This document shows, piece after piece, positions 21,268-33,765 of a stretch of 64,000 nt of DNA (its first letter is position 1; each line of letters begins with the position of its first letter). The DNA comes from Chalara sp. BL73 (Eukaryota > Ascomycota > Leotiomycetes > Helotiales): the NCBI GenBank assembly GCA_918026815.1, contig CAKJVC010000073.1, positions 62,001 to 126,000 on the forward strand, in the 5' to 3' direction. Position numbers and translations under genes: made by a program. The notes beneath the pieces are model-generated. The model was given only the letters and a program-made list of their open reading frames with translations. It was not told the DNA's origin and ran no database searches.

Positions 21268-21878
21268 CTGGGAGAACCAACTAATAGGTAGGATTTCACA
21301 TCGTCTGAGCTGGAGCGCATGCCTCGTTGGCAACAGCATCGCCGTCCATCGTTGCCAGAGGCGCCAGCCGAAACTTTGCCCAGGCGCGACGCGAATAATG
21401 GCTGGTAGTGAACTTCTGAGGCGGCGAACGGATACTACTGTGATATCTATAATGGGCGAGTGCATTCCGGCCACCCAGAGGATCCAAATGCTCCTTGAAT
21501 TCCGACTTCCTCTCATACCTCCTATTTGGATTCTGGTGGTGAAATGTTGCAACGAATGATGCGAGCTCTGAGGACCTCATTCTCCCACATGGAGTTGCTA
21601 TGGGCGGCGTGAAGAAGGAAATCGAGACAAGTGTCAATATTGATGCAGTGAGCTGCACTGCATAGTTTGTACTCATACGACTAATTTCGAATGGCTCAGT
21701 TCGCAATGCAAATGACACATCATTTACCGAGTGCCATGTATATGATTATCATGAGAGAAGGAAAGATATATAAACTCCTGTAAATCCGGCTTTTCTACCA
21801 AAGTCTAGATCTTAAAATACCTATTACTTTTTTTGTACTAAACGGATTAAGTTAATTTATTAACCACTAGATCTGTAT

Positions 21879-22196
21879 TTACTTAAAACGCCTATATTGG
21901 AAGTTTAGAGTATATTGGCAAGCGTGGGGCTGATGTATAATAGATTTAACCCTCTGCTTCACATGACTAAAAACCCGCCCGAGTAGCGTCTCCACCTTTG
22001 CAATTCGCAGGGCCAAGTCCGAAACAAATTCCTCTGGTGTTTTCACAGCATCGGTGATAGAGTCGGGAGACAGTGAGGGAACGACTTCTACTCTTGGACT
22101 TAAGAGGGATTGACCTGTCTTCGATAACTCAAAATCATTGTCGGGTTCGGTGAAATCGTGGTTCGACGACTCAGACCAACCTGCAGCCTCACCCAT
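21879..22196 (-). CDS. Hypothetical acidic protein or exon
   Basis: A 105-residue minus-strand frame from ATG 22196 contains an acidic Ser-rich start and an amphipathic helix (EFVSDLALRIAKVETLLGRV). No family is recognised. Its distal part shares an exact 29-bp segment (21957-21985) with 22631-22659, where a second minus-strand frame (22490-22744) also reads LGRVFSHVK, so two related exons or a duplicated fragment lie here. There is no clear splice series. Confidence is low that either is a complete gene. Confidence 0.25.
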   Translation of the reverse strand: MGEAAGWSESSNHDFTEPDNDFELSKTGQSLLSPRVEVVPSLSPDSITDAVKTPEEFVSDLALRIAKVETLLGRVFSHVKQRVKSIIHQPHACQYTLNFQYRRFK

Positions 22197-22751
22197 TCCT
22201 ACCTAGTGCGTGAGTATATGTTATATGGAAGAAGGGGCCCACCCTCTCGAGCGCCGTGAGCCAGACATTAATGCTGTCTCATTAGCTATGCTGTGTACGT
22301 ACACATCCTTAACAGACACGAATGCAACCAAATAGATTTTACGTGATGCCATATGACTTGCCAGCAAGGAAAAAGAGTAACGCAATCGGCCATCACCACT
22401 GTGGAGGCTGGTCCGCTTGCAGACAATTTCCGATTAGTGACATTGAACGTCTCTGCAGTCCATAGTACTTTTTAATTTAATTCTTAGTCTTAAACTTTTA
22501 TACTATGCTTTATATAATAGTATCTACTTAAGGTTTTAATTTCAAAAGGTTTAGTTAAGGAGTTGTTTAGTAAATTGGGTTTTCTTTTCCATTTCCCTAA
22601 GAAAAAAGTTGCGAATTCGCTTAATTTTGCCTTCACATGACTAAAAACCCGCCCGAGTATTGTTATTTTGAAAGGATCGTTCTTACCATGTATCCTGAGG
22701 GATGCCCAATCGACGGAGAAGGAATAGTTATATGTTGGTGACACATACGTT

Positions 22752-23204
22752 CATGGTTTCGTAGATGACGAGGCTCCTACATTGGTGGAAGAGGGTGTTT
22801 TCAAAGAGGAAACCTTTGTTTTGGTTCATGAGCGTTATTGATGTGTTTTGCACCGGACTTCATTCTCGCAAGCTCAAAATCCTCTTAAAGCCCACGGAGA
22901 TGACCGTTTCAAGAGAAAGCGCTGGAATGGCTACCTGCAACTTGTAAATGCGGCACCTTCCACCGTTCAACAAATCATCATTCCTTGTTTTGCGTTCCCA
23001 TGCTGTGGTAGAGTTGCTGAGCCTCTTGCTTTCTATCAACTGCCTACGACATACGCCAACACATCGTTGATTAGATCTTCATTCACCAAGCACCAACAAT
23101 TCTTCATCAATATCAAACGCCTCTCCGCACTTGATAAACTTCTCGCTGTATTCCTGAAATGCAATCACAACATATATATCATATACGCATCCATCACGTC
23201 CTAA
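22752..23204 (+). pseudogene. Unknown protein remnant with one in-frame TGA
   Basis: The plus strand is open from about 22752 to 23204 apart from TGA at 22839-22841, which could come from TGG or CGA. Before the stop the reading is acidic (FVDDEAPTLVEEGVFKEETF); after it comes LHRTSFSQAQNPLKAHGDDR and FKRKRWNGYLQL, which looks protein-like, then a lower-complexity tail. No family is recognised and no neighbouring gene clarifies it. Confidence 0.25.
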
Positions 23205-23457
23205 ACAACCCCTCTCCAATTTCTCACAGCCTCCTATCTCACCTCACAACCCACATCTCGAAACAATCTTTCGGCATTCCATGCCTTCTTCGATACCATA
23301 GTCCAGTATCACACTCACACCACTCTACAAGCTAAATCATAGCATCACAATTTGCAAGCCATTTACATTATTCCATCCGCTTCCCTCCTCATCTCTCCAC
23401 CTTCAACTCTTCAATTCCTCCCTAGACTGCTTCACAAGGTCAAGGTTCCAAGGTGAC

Positions 23458-24105
23458 TCATAAGAGATTGACAATCTTGGTTTCTGCAGTCTTGAAGATT
23501 CCCTCCGGTTCTAGACTGTCGCTTACACCTCCAGATCCTGAAAATAAGTCCATTTCGGTCTTCCTTCGAAGCATTCCAACACGCTCGAATATGCCCTTCT
23601 CGTCATCGAGGCGGCGCACGACGAGGGCGTATTCCATCTCCTCGCGACCGTATACGTTGTGTCCAATGAATCGCATTCGCCACATCAGGAGACAAGTGAG
23701 AGCAGTGCCGGCCGGAATATGATCTGATCCTTGTCGCCAGAGATCGTAGTCTGGCCTGAAGCCAAGGCCATCGGGGATGTGATCGGAGCTCCCGTCATGA
23801 TAGTAATCATAGTCTTGTCTGAAGTCTTGGGAGATTGTGCGGTCACCATCGAGACACAGGATGACCTGAGCGTCGCTGTCTGGGTCGTGCGCATTTGGTT
23901 CATATTTCAGAACTGCACAGATAGCAGGCCCTGTGATAGTGATGAGGAATAATTGAAAAGTGTGAGGCCTCGCCCTCGTTAGACGCTTCTCCCGCTCCAT
24001 AGGTTCTATCCAAGGCTGCGTCCGCAACGACCTCGCATACCCTATCGTCCACGCGGATATTTGTACTGTGCGAGGCTGCTGGCCCGTCGCCCTCTTCTGC
24101 TTCAT
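23458..24105 (-). pseudogene. Possible C-terminal part of a HET-like protein
   Basis: A 215-residue frame. The middle holds a short tandem duplication (DFRQDYDYYHDGSSDHIP, then FRPDYDLWRQGSDHIP). The tail reads EMEYALVVRRLDDEKGIFER followed by VGMLRRK, similar to the ends of many HET proteins. No HET core lies upstream within 200 bases and the first 50 residues look unrelated, so the gene is 5'-truncated or uses an unrecognised upstream exon. The assignment rests on the C-terminal pattern only. Confidence 0.3.
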
Positions 24106-24311
24106 GGGATTGGTTCTGGTGATGATTGGTCTACGTAAGAATAGGGGATAACCCGATAGAGACTTGGTCTCCTGGTTGGACTTCCCTTTCCTGCGCTGGA
24201 CCTTTTGACACCGTGCTCACGGAATTGGGGGATTGGCCAACCTCACCACCGTCTACGAACGCCACCGCGTCGTTGATATGTGGTCGCGTGCTTCTACATT
24301 AGGAGTTTTAG

Positions 24312-24905
24312 ACCTATTTTGGTGATCGATTTTCGGAAATAGAAAACAATCGTCTAGTTGACGGGAAGCTCGAATTTGCGATTGCTCTGAAAACAATTCT
24401 AGACGCAATACCGAAAGGCACCTCTCTTCGGATCGCGGACATAGGCGGAGGTACGGGGAAGTATGGTACGGTAAAACTTATGGCACACCTGTCCTTAATA
24501 CTCCCGTCATCCAAGTACTGACTTTCACTCCCAGCCATAAAGCTAACAAAAAGGGGCCATAAAGTGACTTTGAGTGATATCTCTCAACGCGAACTCGAGC
24601 TCGCAGCAGAAAACGCAAAAGCGGCCAAGGTAACCTTTGAAGCGATCATCTGCGCCGATGCAACGAAGTTGCGAGAGTCAGCCTTCTCTCAAGAAGACAA
24701 ATTCGACGTAGTCTTGCTACTCGGCCCACTTTATCACCTCCTGGAGCGCGAGGAACGTATTGCTGCGCTATCTGCTTGCGCTGCTCTGACGAAGCCGAAC
24801 GGGATGGTCTTCGCGTCGTTCATGACAGGGTTCGGGCACTTGAGAGACATGGCGCGACGGGATCCCGGGCGACTTGCCCGCGAAGTTGACTTTTATAAAG
24901 AGTAA
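24312..24905 (+). pseudogene. Class I SAM-dependent methyltransferase, truncated at both ends
   Basis: Exons 24312-24465 and 24535-24905 are joined by a 69-nt intron (GTACGG, CTGAC branch, CCAG) that restores KYAIKLTKRGHKVTLSDIS. Motif I is RIADIGGGTGKY (SAM binding), followed by the acidic LSDIS strand and FDVVLLLGPLYHLLEREER (motif IV region), then SFMTGFGHL. An acceptor (TTTTAG at 24311) marks an exon start, but no first exon with an ATG was found. The frame ends at a stop right after AREVDFYKE, before the normal C-terminal third, and the sequence then switches to a protein kinase fragment. Substrate is unknown. Confidence 0.6.
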
Positions 24906-24926
24906 GCGAACACTGGTACCGAATCA

Positions 24927-25080
24927 ATGGCGTTCACACCAGCATATCGACCCCCAGAGTTCGATATGGAGGACTTTAAAGCAAAGCCAAAACCCACGCG
25001 CTCCGATGTATGGAGCCTCGGATGTTTGTTGCTCGAAATGGCATGTTGGATCCTTGGAGGTAAAGACGAGTTGACAAAGT
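24927..25080 (+). pseudogene. Protein kinase fragment (subdomains VIII-IX)
   Basis: The frame opens with AYRPPEFDMEDFKAKPKPTR followed by SDVWSLGCLLLEMACWILGG. The PPE and SDVWSLGC motifs are the APE-region and the subdomain IX Asp of fungal serine/threonine kinases. The ATP-binding lobe and catalytic loop are absent, since sequence just upstream belongs to a methyltransferase. The open frame continues to 25493 but loses kinase character after about 25200. This is a fragment. Confidence 0.55.
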
Positions 25081-25559
25081 TCCACAGCGCCCGAACCATC
25101 GTATCCGCTGCAACTGGAGTGGTTTCCTCTGTGTACTTTGAGGTCGACAAAACTGGGGGTAGAAATTACGAATTCAGGATCAAGAAAGATGTCACAAACG
25201 TAGGTCAACTGTCTCTTCCTACCACGTTCAAGGCTAATCAAGATGGTTCTAGAACCTCTGGCCCAGCAATGTCCACGACCAGGTATAGCAGAATTCCTAC
25301 TACCGGAGTATTCACCATCCTCTCTATTGGCACAACACTGGATGGCACAGCCACGAGAGTCTTCACGAGTGCCATCAGCACAATCACATCCGTAACGTTT
25401 AACTTGGTTCCTGCAAGTACACAGTCCTCCGCATGGCCAACTGCGCTGTGGCCAATGAGCCCCGACGGATACTCCAGTCTAGAAGGAGAATGATCACAGA
25501 GAGAAAATATGAACTTGTACGAGCCCTCCCCTAATGCTCGTGCCAATGCCCAGGGCGGA

Positions 25560-25640
25560 CCATGAAGTGGCCTTTTAGCAGCAAAAGATGTTGAGAAGCT
25601 TCTCACGACTATTGGAAGACATAAAGTTCGGTAAGGATAT
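25560..25640 (+). pseudogene. Scrap of a NACHT-protein N-terminal region
   Basis: Reading KWPFSSK, then with a one-base shift DVEKLLTTIGRHK, recalls the linker just before the NACHT domain of fungal NLRs. It is very short with a frameshift inside an A-run. This is a tentative call from pattern memory. Confidence 0.25.
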
Positions 25641-26071
25641 GGTCGAGACGATTGGCGGATGGGTCGAACTTGGCAAAATTCTACACGCCTTTTTGTTTCA
25701 AGTTTCTTCACAAACTTTCACACATAATTGGATGTCAAATTGGCAAAACTAGAACGCCTTTTATGTTTCAGAATTGTTCAAGAGATTTCCATGACTGGAG
25801 ATCGTACAGACTCAGATAGGTGGTGGAGAGTTCAAACGAATGCTAGCTGTGCATCGATTAAAATCGCTCATTGACATCAACGGGCTCCAACTACGCTTCG
25901 CGACAGTGTATGACACCATCAACGTTGTCCCTACCGAACGATATTGTAATTCTACATTCCTCATCAGTAGCTTGCTGAGGCCCTTGGCTATCAAGTGCAG
26001 CAGAGACTCTGCTCAAGTGTTGACCAGTCGATGGAGGTTGCCAAATGATTGACACGTCACTTTCACCATGG

Positions 26072-26779
26072 CTACTTTTTGAGTTTCGTACAGTAGCGCA
26101 CCTGGATGGTCCCTTGAGTCCGGTGGGGGAGGGCGGTGTGGATCTCCTTCCACGAGGAGCCATTCTCCCTCATCTCGAGTACCTTCGCATCTTCTTCTGC
26201 CGTCCATGGGGCTCGTTTTATTTGAGGCTGTAATGCCGTCGGATATATCTTGGAATGTGCAGCCGCCCGAGGGGTGGCAGCCTTTGCTAACGCCTCCCTA
26301 CTAGAACAGATGTCCAATGCTTCGGGATTGATCGGCAGGTTAAAGTGCTCGGAGATTGGTGGCAGTTTGAACTCGAGATTGTACACTGTATCATCCCCGA
26401 TCCTGGTGCGTTTAAGGAAGCCATGGAAGGGCCATTCCTGGTGCTCGGCAACTGGTACTGCCCCCGTTGCCACAGAAGGACTCCTAGAAGTCCGTGAGGC
26501 ATAGCGCTGCTCGTCATCGACTAAGGTCGAGGGATATTCATGATCAGCCTGGGTCTGCGCACCGTCAATCTCAATGTTGGTAGTCGAGGGCGACACAAAG
26601 AGGCGAGACCGTTGGACGTGGAGAGGTGTAGTCACGACAGGCGCTGGGTGTGGCTTTCGTCGCTTTGCAGGTCGTGGGTCCTCATCGCTTGTATCACAGG
26701 TGTCATCGGTGTTTATGCAATGGTGGGTTTCGCTACTGATCAGTGTATGCATGTCCTGGTGCCCTCGCTTCTCTCCCAT
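26072..26779 (-). CDS. SANT/Myb-like domain protein
   Basis: A 235-residue frame with an intact C-terminal Myb/SANT helix set: RAPWTAEEDAKVLEMRENGS followed by SWKEIHTALPHRTQGTIQVR. The conserved first Trp and the second at SWKEI are present. The middle carries a block seen in an expanded fungal family (EWPFHGFLKRTRIGDDTVYN then LEFKLPPISEHFNLPI), and the N-terminus has a nuclear-type basic cluster (RPAKRRKPHP). It is likely DNA-binding and nuclear. The family is multi-copy in many ascomycetes. The start is at ATG 26779; an overlapping frame to 26943 may hold an earlier exon. Confidence 0.6.
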   Translation of the reverse strand: MGEKRGHQDMHTLISSETHHCINTDDTCDTSDEDPRPAKRRKPHPAPVVTTPLHVQRSRLFVSPSTTNIEIDGAQTQADHEYPSTLVDDEQRYASRTSRSPSVATGAVPVAEHQEWPFHGFLKRTRIGDDTVYNLEFKLPPISEHFNLPINPEALDICSSREALAKAATPRAAAHSKIYPTALQPQIKRAPWTAEEDAKVLEMRENGSSWKEIHTALPHRTQGTIQVRYCTKLKK

Positions 26780-26943
26780 TTCCCCGACTCAGGTTCGCCG
26801 CCTGGTGCCAGGCTGGATAGAGCAGAGGGACTGGGGCTTCGAGAGCCTGGTGAAGTATGGCGGTGCTTGTAGTGGATCGGAGTCGCTGGATGCTTGAGAA
26901 GGACCTCAGACTGTGCTTGGCTCAAGGGATGGGAAGGAGACAC

Positions 26944-27760
26944 TATTTCAGACGTGTTCCGTTAATAACATATTCCTCAATTTCCTCCAAACTAGGATTC
27001 TCTTCAATCACCTGTTAGTAGTAGTCTTTTGCGTACATCGAGCAGCGGCTTTTTCGCCGGAAGCTGATTTTGGCGTGTAGCACTACTAGATTGATTACTT
27101 GTAGTGTTAAAGTTGAATATGCTAATTATCGACAAAAACGAGCCGTAAAACGGCAATTTTTAGCTGGAGTTGTTGTGTGTGTTAATAGTTTAGTGCAAAT
27201 TATTATTCAATGTCAATAAAGCTTCCGTTCTTAGTTTAACTTTGCGCACTTCTGCAATTTTAACTTTTTTTTTTTTTAACTTTTTTTGTATTTGTAAATC
27301 TATATTAAGTAATATTAAGCCGTCGAATAAATTGACTAAAGTGCTACTAGTTAAGTCTAGAATAATTAATAAAAGTATAAAAGCAAGTCGGTATACAGCG
27401 TTTTTTTGTCGTTTAAAAGCATGTTAATTAAAGTTAACAAATAAATCAGCTGAAGCTAGCAAGTTTTGTGTCGATAGCTTTGTATAGCTTAAAAACGTTT
27501 ATAAGTGGCTATAGCTTTTTCCAGGTCTTTTTTTATAAGTTTCTAACTAGCACAAATATGCTTTTAAAGGAAGTTTATTGTAAAAACAATGCTTTTTACA
27601 AGCTTTTTTAATTGTTTTTAGCACTTAATGTAATACACTTAAAATTGTAAATACTTACTTTTTTCAGCTTTTTTTTTATCGTTTGCATTGTTAGTTGTAG
27701 ATTTTTTTTTTTTGCCAAACAATAGTAGACTATTATACCAGGTTTTATTTGGATCGGAAA
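26944..27760. other. AT-rich block, no gene
   Basis: Long T and A runs and dense TAA/TAG triplets in every frame suggest RIP-eroded sequence. No protein family is recognisable. It ends exactly at the 5' LTR of the gypsy element. Confidence 0.5.
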
Positions 27761-27934
27761 TGTCACGTCGCGTGCTCCCAAGCACACGTGATCCATATTA
27801 GGCGAGCTCCCCGAGCTCCTCGTGTATATATAGCCTGCTCTCCTCGAGCTCCCTCTTCCTTCCTTAGCTATAGATTCTCGTATTGCACCACCGTTGCCCT
27901 CTGTATCTGTAGATCCACAGCGCGTGCCGTGACA
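27761..27934 (+). repeat. Gypsy 5' LTR (174 bp)
   Basis: It begins TGTCACGTCGCG and ends GTGCCGTGACA, with TGTCAC/GTGACA inverted ends and an internal TATATATAG box, so the element's promoter lies here. It is nearly identical to the LTRs at 33766-33939 and 37837-38010 and to the inverted copy at 60907-61277. The left flank (GGAAA) does not match the right flank of the partner LTR (CCAGC), so no target duplication surrounds this element. Confidence 0.9.
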
Positions 27935-28199
27935 TTATCTATAGCTCTCTTTAATCAACAGCCTGAGAAGGCCTAATATCCTTCTGAGGAGGCTCGAATA
28001 CTTATCCCTTACGAAAGTTAGAATACCGTACCGGAAGCTCGAGGAGCTCTCGACGACCTACAGCAGCGCTCGCTCATCTCCTCCCTTTCTGAAGAAGTCG
28101 CGGCTCGTCAGCTTACGCTTCGCGCAATCAGAAAGCTCTCGATACTATATTTATTTTCTGATTCACTTATTTTGTCACTCTATTTATTTTGTTATTTTG

Positions 28200-31100
28200 T
28201 TACAAGCACGACAATAGCTGACGTTACCGGCACAAAACGCGGTGCTAAAAGCAAAGCAGCCGCAACTACTTCGGGAGCACTACACGCTTAAAACCCCGGC
28301 TTTTTTTAAAACGACGAAGCAGGACTATCATTTTCTGAGAACTTTGCTATAATAGCAATACAGGCCACTTTACAGCAAATACAAAAAGAGCTGGCTACCA
28401 GCAAAGAGCAAGCTCGACTACAAGCTGCGCAGTTCGTCGACCTGAAAAAGCAGCTGGCAACAAAAAGCAGGTTTAACTCGGAATCACTCTCTATTCAGCT
28501 TTTAAGCTCGAACACTTTTTTCCGTACGGTAAAGCGGGAAATGACGGTGGAGACGCTACGCTCCGCCTATCTTTCTACTTCTGCTCGTGTCAGGGATATT
28601 CAGGAGCTCGACGACGAGATAAATCCTACTTACAAAAGTTGGGAAATCCAGCTATTCGGCTTTTTTCGGCGTTACTTAAAAATGTACGAAACTAAGCAAA
28701 ACAAGATAAATTACTTATTTCGAAGAACAACAGGCCTAGCTCAAAGCTTTTTAGTGGACAAAATAAGCCATTTGTTACTTATACTTTACACAACTGTGGA
28801 TAAAATGCTCGAAACGCTTATTATGGGCATAGTTAACGCTAACGAACAAATCGAGCAGCGAAAAAAATACTACAAGCTCTATATAACAAATTCAAAAAGC
28901 TTCGCTGAGTTTAAGCACAAGTTCCTTTTTTGTGCAAATAAAGCTAACATTCCAGTTTCGGAGCGGCAAAAAGACATGTTCCAGAAGCTAGAGCCGAGCC
29001 TTTAATTACAACTAGCTCTTATCCGTCGATCAACAAAACTTACTTTTGCTAGTTTTTGTAGCTTGGCCCACGGCGTGTACTAGGACTCGGTGACAGCTAA
29101 GCAGCGGATCCGTACCCGCCAAGCTCGACAATCTCCTTTTCAGCAATTTTCATTTCGGCAATCTTCTATTTAAGCTATTGTTAACACATCCCGGAAAAGC
29201 CAAAAGCCGAGCAAAAGTCTAACTGCCGCCACTTCATTTCCAGCTCGTTAAAGCTCGGCTTTTTCAAACAAGGAACGCTCGTCAACCTTAAAAGTAGCAG
29301 CTGCAAACATATGCTACAACTGCGGAGAACCAAGCTATTACGCTACAGGCTGTTTTTTGCCGCGCAAGCCAGACACAGCGCTGAAGCTCCTGGAGCTGAG
29401 CTTTTTAAGCCTGGCGAAGGACTTTGCAGAACCAAAGTCGCCTAGCTCAAGCTCGAAAAAGAGGAAAAAGTCGGGAAAAGAAGAGCTCTAAGAAAAGTCT
29501 TTTTCTCAGAGCGTACTAAAAGAAAGAATAAAGATCATGCTATTCTCGACTTACGTCGCTTTATAGGCGGAGATGCTTTCACAATTTTTTGTAGTTTAAT
29601 AAAGAATAGATATTGTTACAGCACTTCGAGCCTTATCGACACTAAAGCAAACGCTTCTTTTCTGATTCACAGCTCGCTGGCCGAGCAGCTGATTGCTAAG
29701 TACGAAGCTCGACGTTTTCAACTTTCTTTTTTTATCAAAGTAAAAAGCTTCGACGGCGAGCGCGCGGAGCTTATTACCGACGTTATATTACTTTCTTTTG
29801 CTGTCGACGAGAAACGTTTCTCGGAACAGCCGTTTCTTATTGCTAATCTGGGTTTTTACGATGTGATTATTAAGCGTAAATAGCTAGAACAACAAAACGC
29901 CTGGTTAAGTGTCAAAAATAAAATCATCAAATGGCCGGACCACTTGCCTTTTACAGAATCCTTCGACAAACTGATTCCCGTCACTCAATCCTCGCTCGCT
30001 CTTCAAGCGCCCGACGAGAGCGCACAAAAAAATGCGGACAGGCGCGACGCAAAGCAAGCTATCGCTGAGCGCGAAGCTTTACAACGCCGTGTGCAAAAGC
30101 CTCTGATCGTTTCCTCGATCCTGACAAGGCCAATTCAGCTCGACGAGCCCTCGAAGCCAGTGCTGGAAAAACTTTCCACTTTTTAGCACGAAGCTCGCGC
30201 GCGCCTCAGCGTTAAGTACAATGCTCGCGCGCTTTCTACTTCCCAGCACGAAGCTCGCACGCTTCCTAGTAATACTAACAAAGCTTAAACACTTTCAATC
30301 CCCCAGCGCGAAGCGCTCGAGCCACTGGTCGTTCTTTTAGCACTAACTAAGCCCTGGCAGCCATTTCTGTTTTCAGAACAAAACAGCATCAAACTCGCCA
30401 CTTCGGCGAAAGCAGCTGTCGACAAGAGCTTGCTAAGCGTAAATATAGCGCTTATCAGCGCACCCGCGTTTACGCTTCACACGCGTCGAAAAAGCAATTT
30501 GGTGTTTGTAACAAGCTTGTATAAAATCGATCAAATTTTGGAAAAGCGGAAAATTATAGCCCGCAAGCTTTCTAACTTATCAAGTGGAGCTTACTTGTTA
30601 ATAGCAAAACTAGACTACAGTGAAAACAACGCTCTGGTTCAAGCTAAAGTTTTTAAGTTTTATCGAAATCGTTTTAGTGCGTTCTCGAAAAGAACTTCCG
30701 ACGAATTGCTTTCGTTGCGCCCTGAAATAAACCACAAAATCGAACTTACAAAGCCAAATTCTCTAAGCCACAGCTCTTTTTACAGAATAACTACAGAAAA
30801 GCTTTTCGCTGTCAAAAAGTACTTGCTCGAGAATTTGAGCAAAAGCTTTATCGTCGAAAGCCAAGCTCTTTTTGCGTCCCCAGTCTTTTTTGTTAAGAAA
30901 GAAAATAGAAGCCTTCGCTTTTGTATTGATTACCGCAAACTTAACTCGATTACTCGGAAAAATTAACACCTGCTTCTTTTAATCGACGAAACGCTAGCAC
31001 GCTTAGCAAAAGCCAAAATCTACACTAAGCTTAATATTCGCTAAGCGTTCTACCGTATACGTATAAATCCTGACTTAAAGAAGCTTACAACGTTCCGCAC

Positions 31101-33714
31101 GCGCTATAGCTTTTACAAGTGCAAAGTGCTCTTTTTTGGCTTGACGAACAGCTCGGCCACGTACCAGAAATATATGAACGGCGTGCTTTTTGACTATTTA
31201 AATAACTTTTGCACAGTTTACCTAAACGATATCTTGATTTTTTTTAACAGCAAGCGCGAGCACGTAGAACATGTCCGCAAAGTTCTCGAGCGGCTACAAA
31301 CTGCCGGCCTGCAAGTAGACATTCGGAAAACAAAGTTTCACGTGACTCGTACTAAGTACTTAAACTTTATAGTTACAACAAAAAGCATCGAAGTAAACTT
31401 TGAAAAAATTTCGGCTATTACTTCCTGGGCTCAGCTAACTAATGTACGCAACGTATAGTCATTTTTAGGGTTTTGCAACTTTTACCGGCGTTTTATCAAG
31501 GATTACGGACGTTTAGCATTTCTTTTGACGCAGCTCACAAAAAAAAATGTTTTTTTCAAATTTAATAAAAATTGTCAAAAAGCATTTGCGTTGCTTAAAA
31601 AGTCTTTGACAGCCGCTTCTGTGCTGCAGCATTACGACTACGAGCTTGAAAGCTTAGTAAAAACAAACGCGAGCGACGGAGTTGTAGCAAAAGTGCTTTT
31701 ACAACGCAGAAGCTCTGAAGACCTATAGCTCTTTGTAAAGTACTTCTCGAAAACTATAGCACCTGCGAAGCTCAACTACTAAGTGCATAACAAAAAAATG
31801 CTAGCTATTGTACGTTCGCTAACACAGTGGCGAGCGGACCTAACGAGCACTATATCCTTTATTCAAGTGCTTACCGATCACAAAGCACTCGAATACTTTA
31901 TAACAAGCAAAGCGCTGAACGCACGCCAAGCTCGTTAGGCGGAAGTACTTTTTGAGTTCTATTTCAATATTATGTACCGTCCAGAGAAAGCTAACGAAAA
32001 AGCGGATGCTTTAACAAAAAAAAAGCAAAACGTGGCTTTTCAGAACGCTTTTAAAAAAGAAACTCGCGACTAAGTTCTGCTAGGCCCCGACCGAGTAAAT
32101 GCTCGCATTCTGGCTCAGCTACTTATAGCCGCACTCGAAAGCCAAGCCGAGCGTTCGGAAAAAGACCGCTCTGCTTTTAAAAACTTCGATCTGGTAAGCC
32201 AGCTGCTTGTAGCAAACAAAAAAAGCACCGAGCTGGAGCTTATGCGTGCTTAAGCTCGTGCTAAAGCCCAAAACTGGAAGCTAAAAAACGAGCTGCTTTT
32301 GTGGCAAAGAAAGCTTGTAGTGCCAATAGAAAGAACGCTCTGCGCGCAGCTTTTAAATAAGGTCTATGCTCAAGTGTCGACAGCGCACCCAGGAATCTCT
32401 AAAACTAAGCTTTTTGTCGCTCGGAACTATTGGTGGAAAAGTCTTTCAAGCGACGTGTCTGACTACGTTTACTTCTGTAAAGCATGCCGGAAAGCAACAG
32501 TACCACGTAACCGCACGCCTGGCTATTTGCATTCGCTCCCGATCCCCGACCGGCTATAGCAGCACGTGTCTATAGATTATAAGTCGTTCCCTGCAGCAAA
32601 AAACGGCCACGACAACTTTTTTGTAGTAGTCGATAGATTTTGCAAACAAACAGTATCGATTCCTTATTCGAAGTCGGCAAATACTCGAAATATAGCTCGC
32701 ATGTACATCGAGCGTATTTACTACCGTTACGGAGCTTTCCAAACAATAGTGTCAAACAAAGGCTCTCAGTTTATTTCGTCGTTTTAAAACGAGTTTACGC
32801 GCATTCTAAAAGTGAAGCTGAAGCTTTTTACAGCATATCACTTCTAAACGAACGGCCAAACAGAAATTGTTAACCAGTATATTAATTTACGGCTTAGGCT
32901 TTTTATTAATTACTATCAAAACGACTGGCCGGAGCTGATCTTTATAGTAAACTACGCGCAGCTTACGTTACCGCACGAAAGCCTAGAAATAATGTTTCCG
33001 TTCGAAGTTTAATACGGCTACAAGCCGAACACGTCTTAAAACTAAAAACTCGCGGAAAAAGCACCAAAAAACGCGCGGGAAAAGCTTAACCGAGAAAAAG
33101 CTTAAGCATACGCACAAAAAATGCACGGAGCATAAGAAAAAGCCAAAAAGTGCTTGCAACGAGCACAGAAAGTGCACGCCAGAAGCGCTAACAAGCGCCG
33201 CCGATCAGTGGATTTCGGCGTAAATGATTACGTTTATGTGCTAGCAAAAAACTAGCGCAGAGAACGGCCTAGTGCTAAGCTCGATTTTTAAATAGAGAGT
33301 CCTTGGCCTATTATTGCTTAAAAAAGCTATTCTTTTCGATTAGAGCTTCCGAGCTCTATGAAAATACACCTTGTATTCTCAGCTGATCGCTTGCGTAAAG
33401 CAAAAGATGCTTTTTTGCCAGAACAAATTGCGGAAAAAGCTGAGCCAATTGTTGTCGAAAACGAGCTGGAGTAGAAACTGGAAAAAGTGCTAGCCTGCAA
33501 GCTAAAGCGTGAAAAGCTCAAGTACAGAGCTCGCTGGATAGGCTAGGAAAAAGACCCCGAGTAGTACCCAGCTTCCGACTTGAAGTACGCTTTTTATTTG
33601 CTAAGAGCGTTCTACCTACAGAACCCAAGCGCAGAAAGGCCGCTCTTGAAGCTAGAGAATTGGATTAAGGCATAAGAAAAAAGTATTAACAATTACGACT
33701 ACTTAAATAGTAAC
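28200..33714 (+). pseudogene. Gypsy (chromovirus-like) gag-pol, inactivated
   Basis: Order: gag (28541-29005 clearest); a zinc knuckle near 29310 reading CYNCGEPSYYATGC, in which the His is Tyr (CAT to TAT); an aspartic protease remnant (LIDTKANASFLI, 29635 on); reverse transcriptase (30430-31458) with VFFVKKENRSLRFCIDYRKL and FGLTNSSATYQ; RNase H (31525-32040); integrase zinc-binding and core (32299-32870); and a C-terminal chromodomain-like tail (about 33520-33600). The RT active site reads YLNDIL instead of YLDDIL, a G-to-A loss of a catalytic Asp. Many TAA/TAG stops lie at Gln or Trp positions. A purine-rich tract (GGAGGGGGAAGTGA) precedes the 3' LTR. The element cannot move on its own. 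Confidence 0.85.
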
Positions 33715-33765
33715 CTGCCGTGCTCTCAAAGCTCGAAAGCGAGCTTTTTCCGGAGGGGGAAGTGA

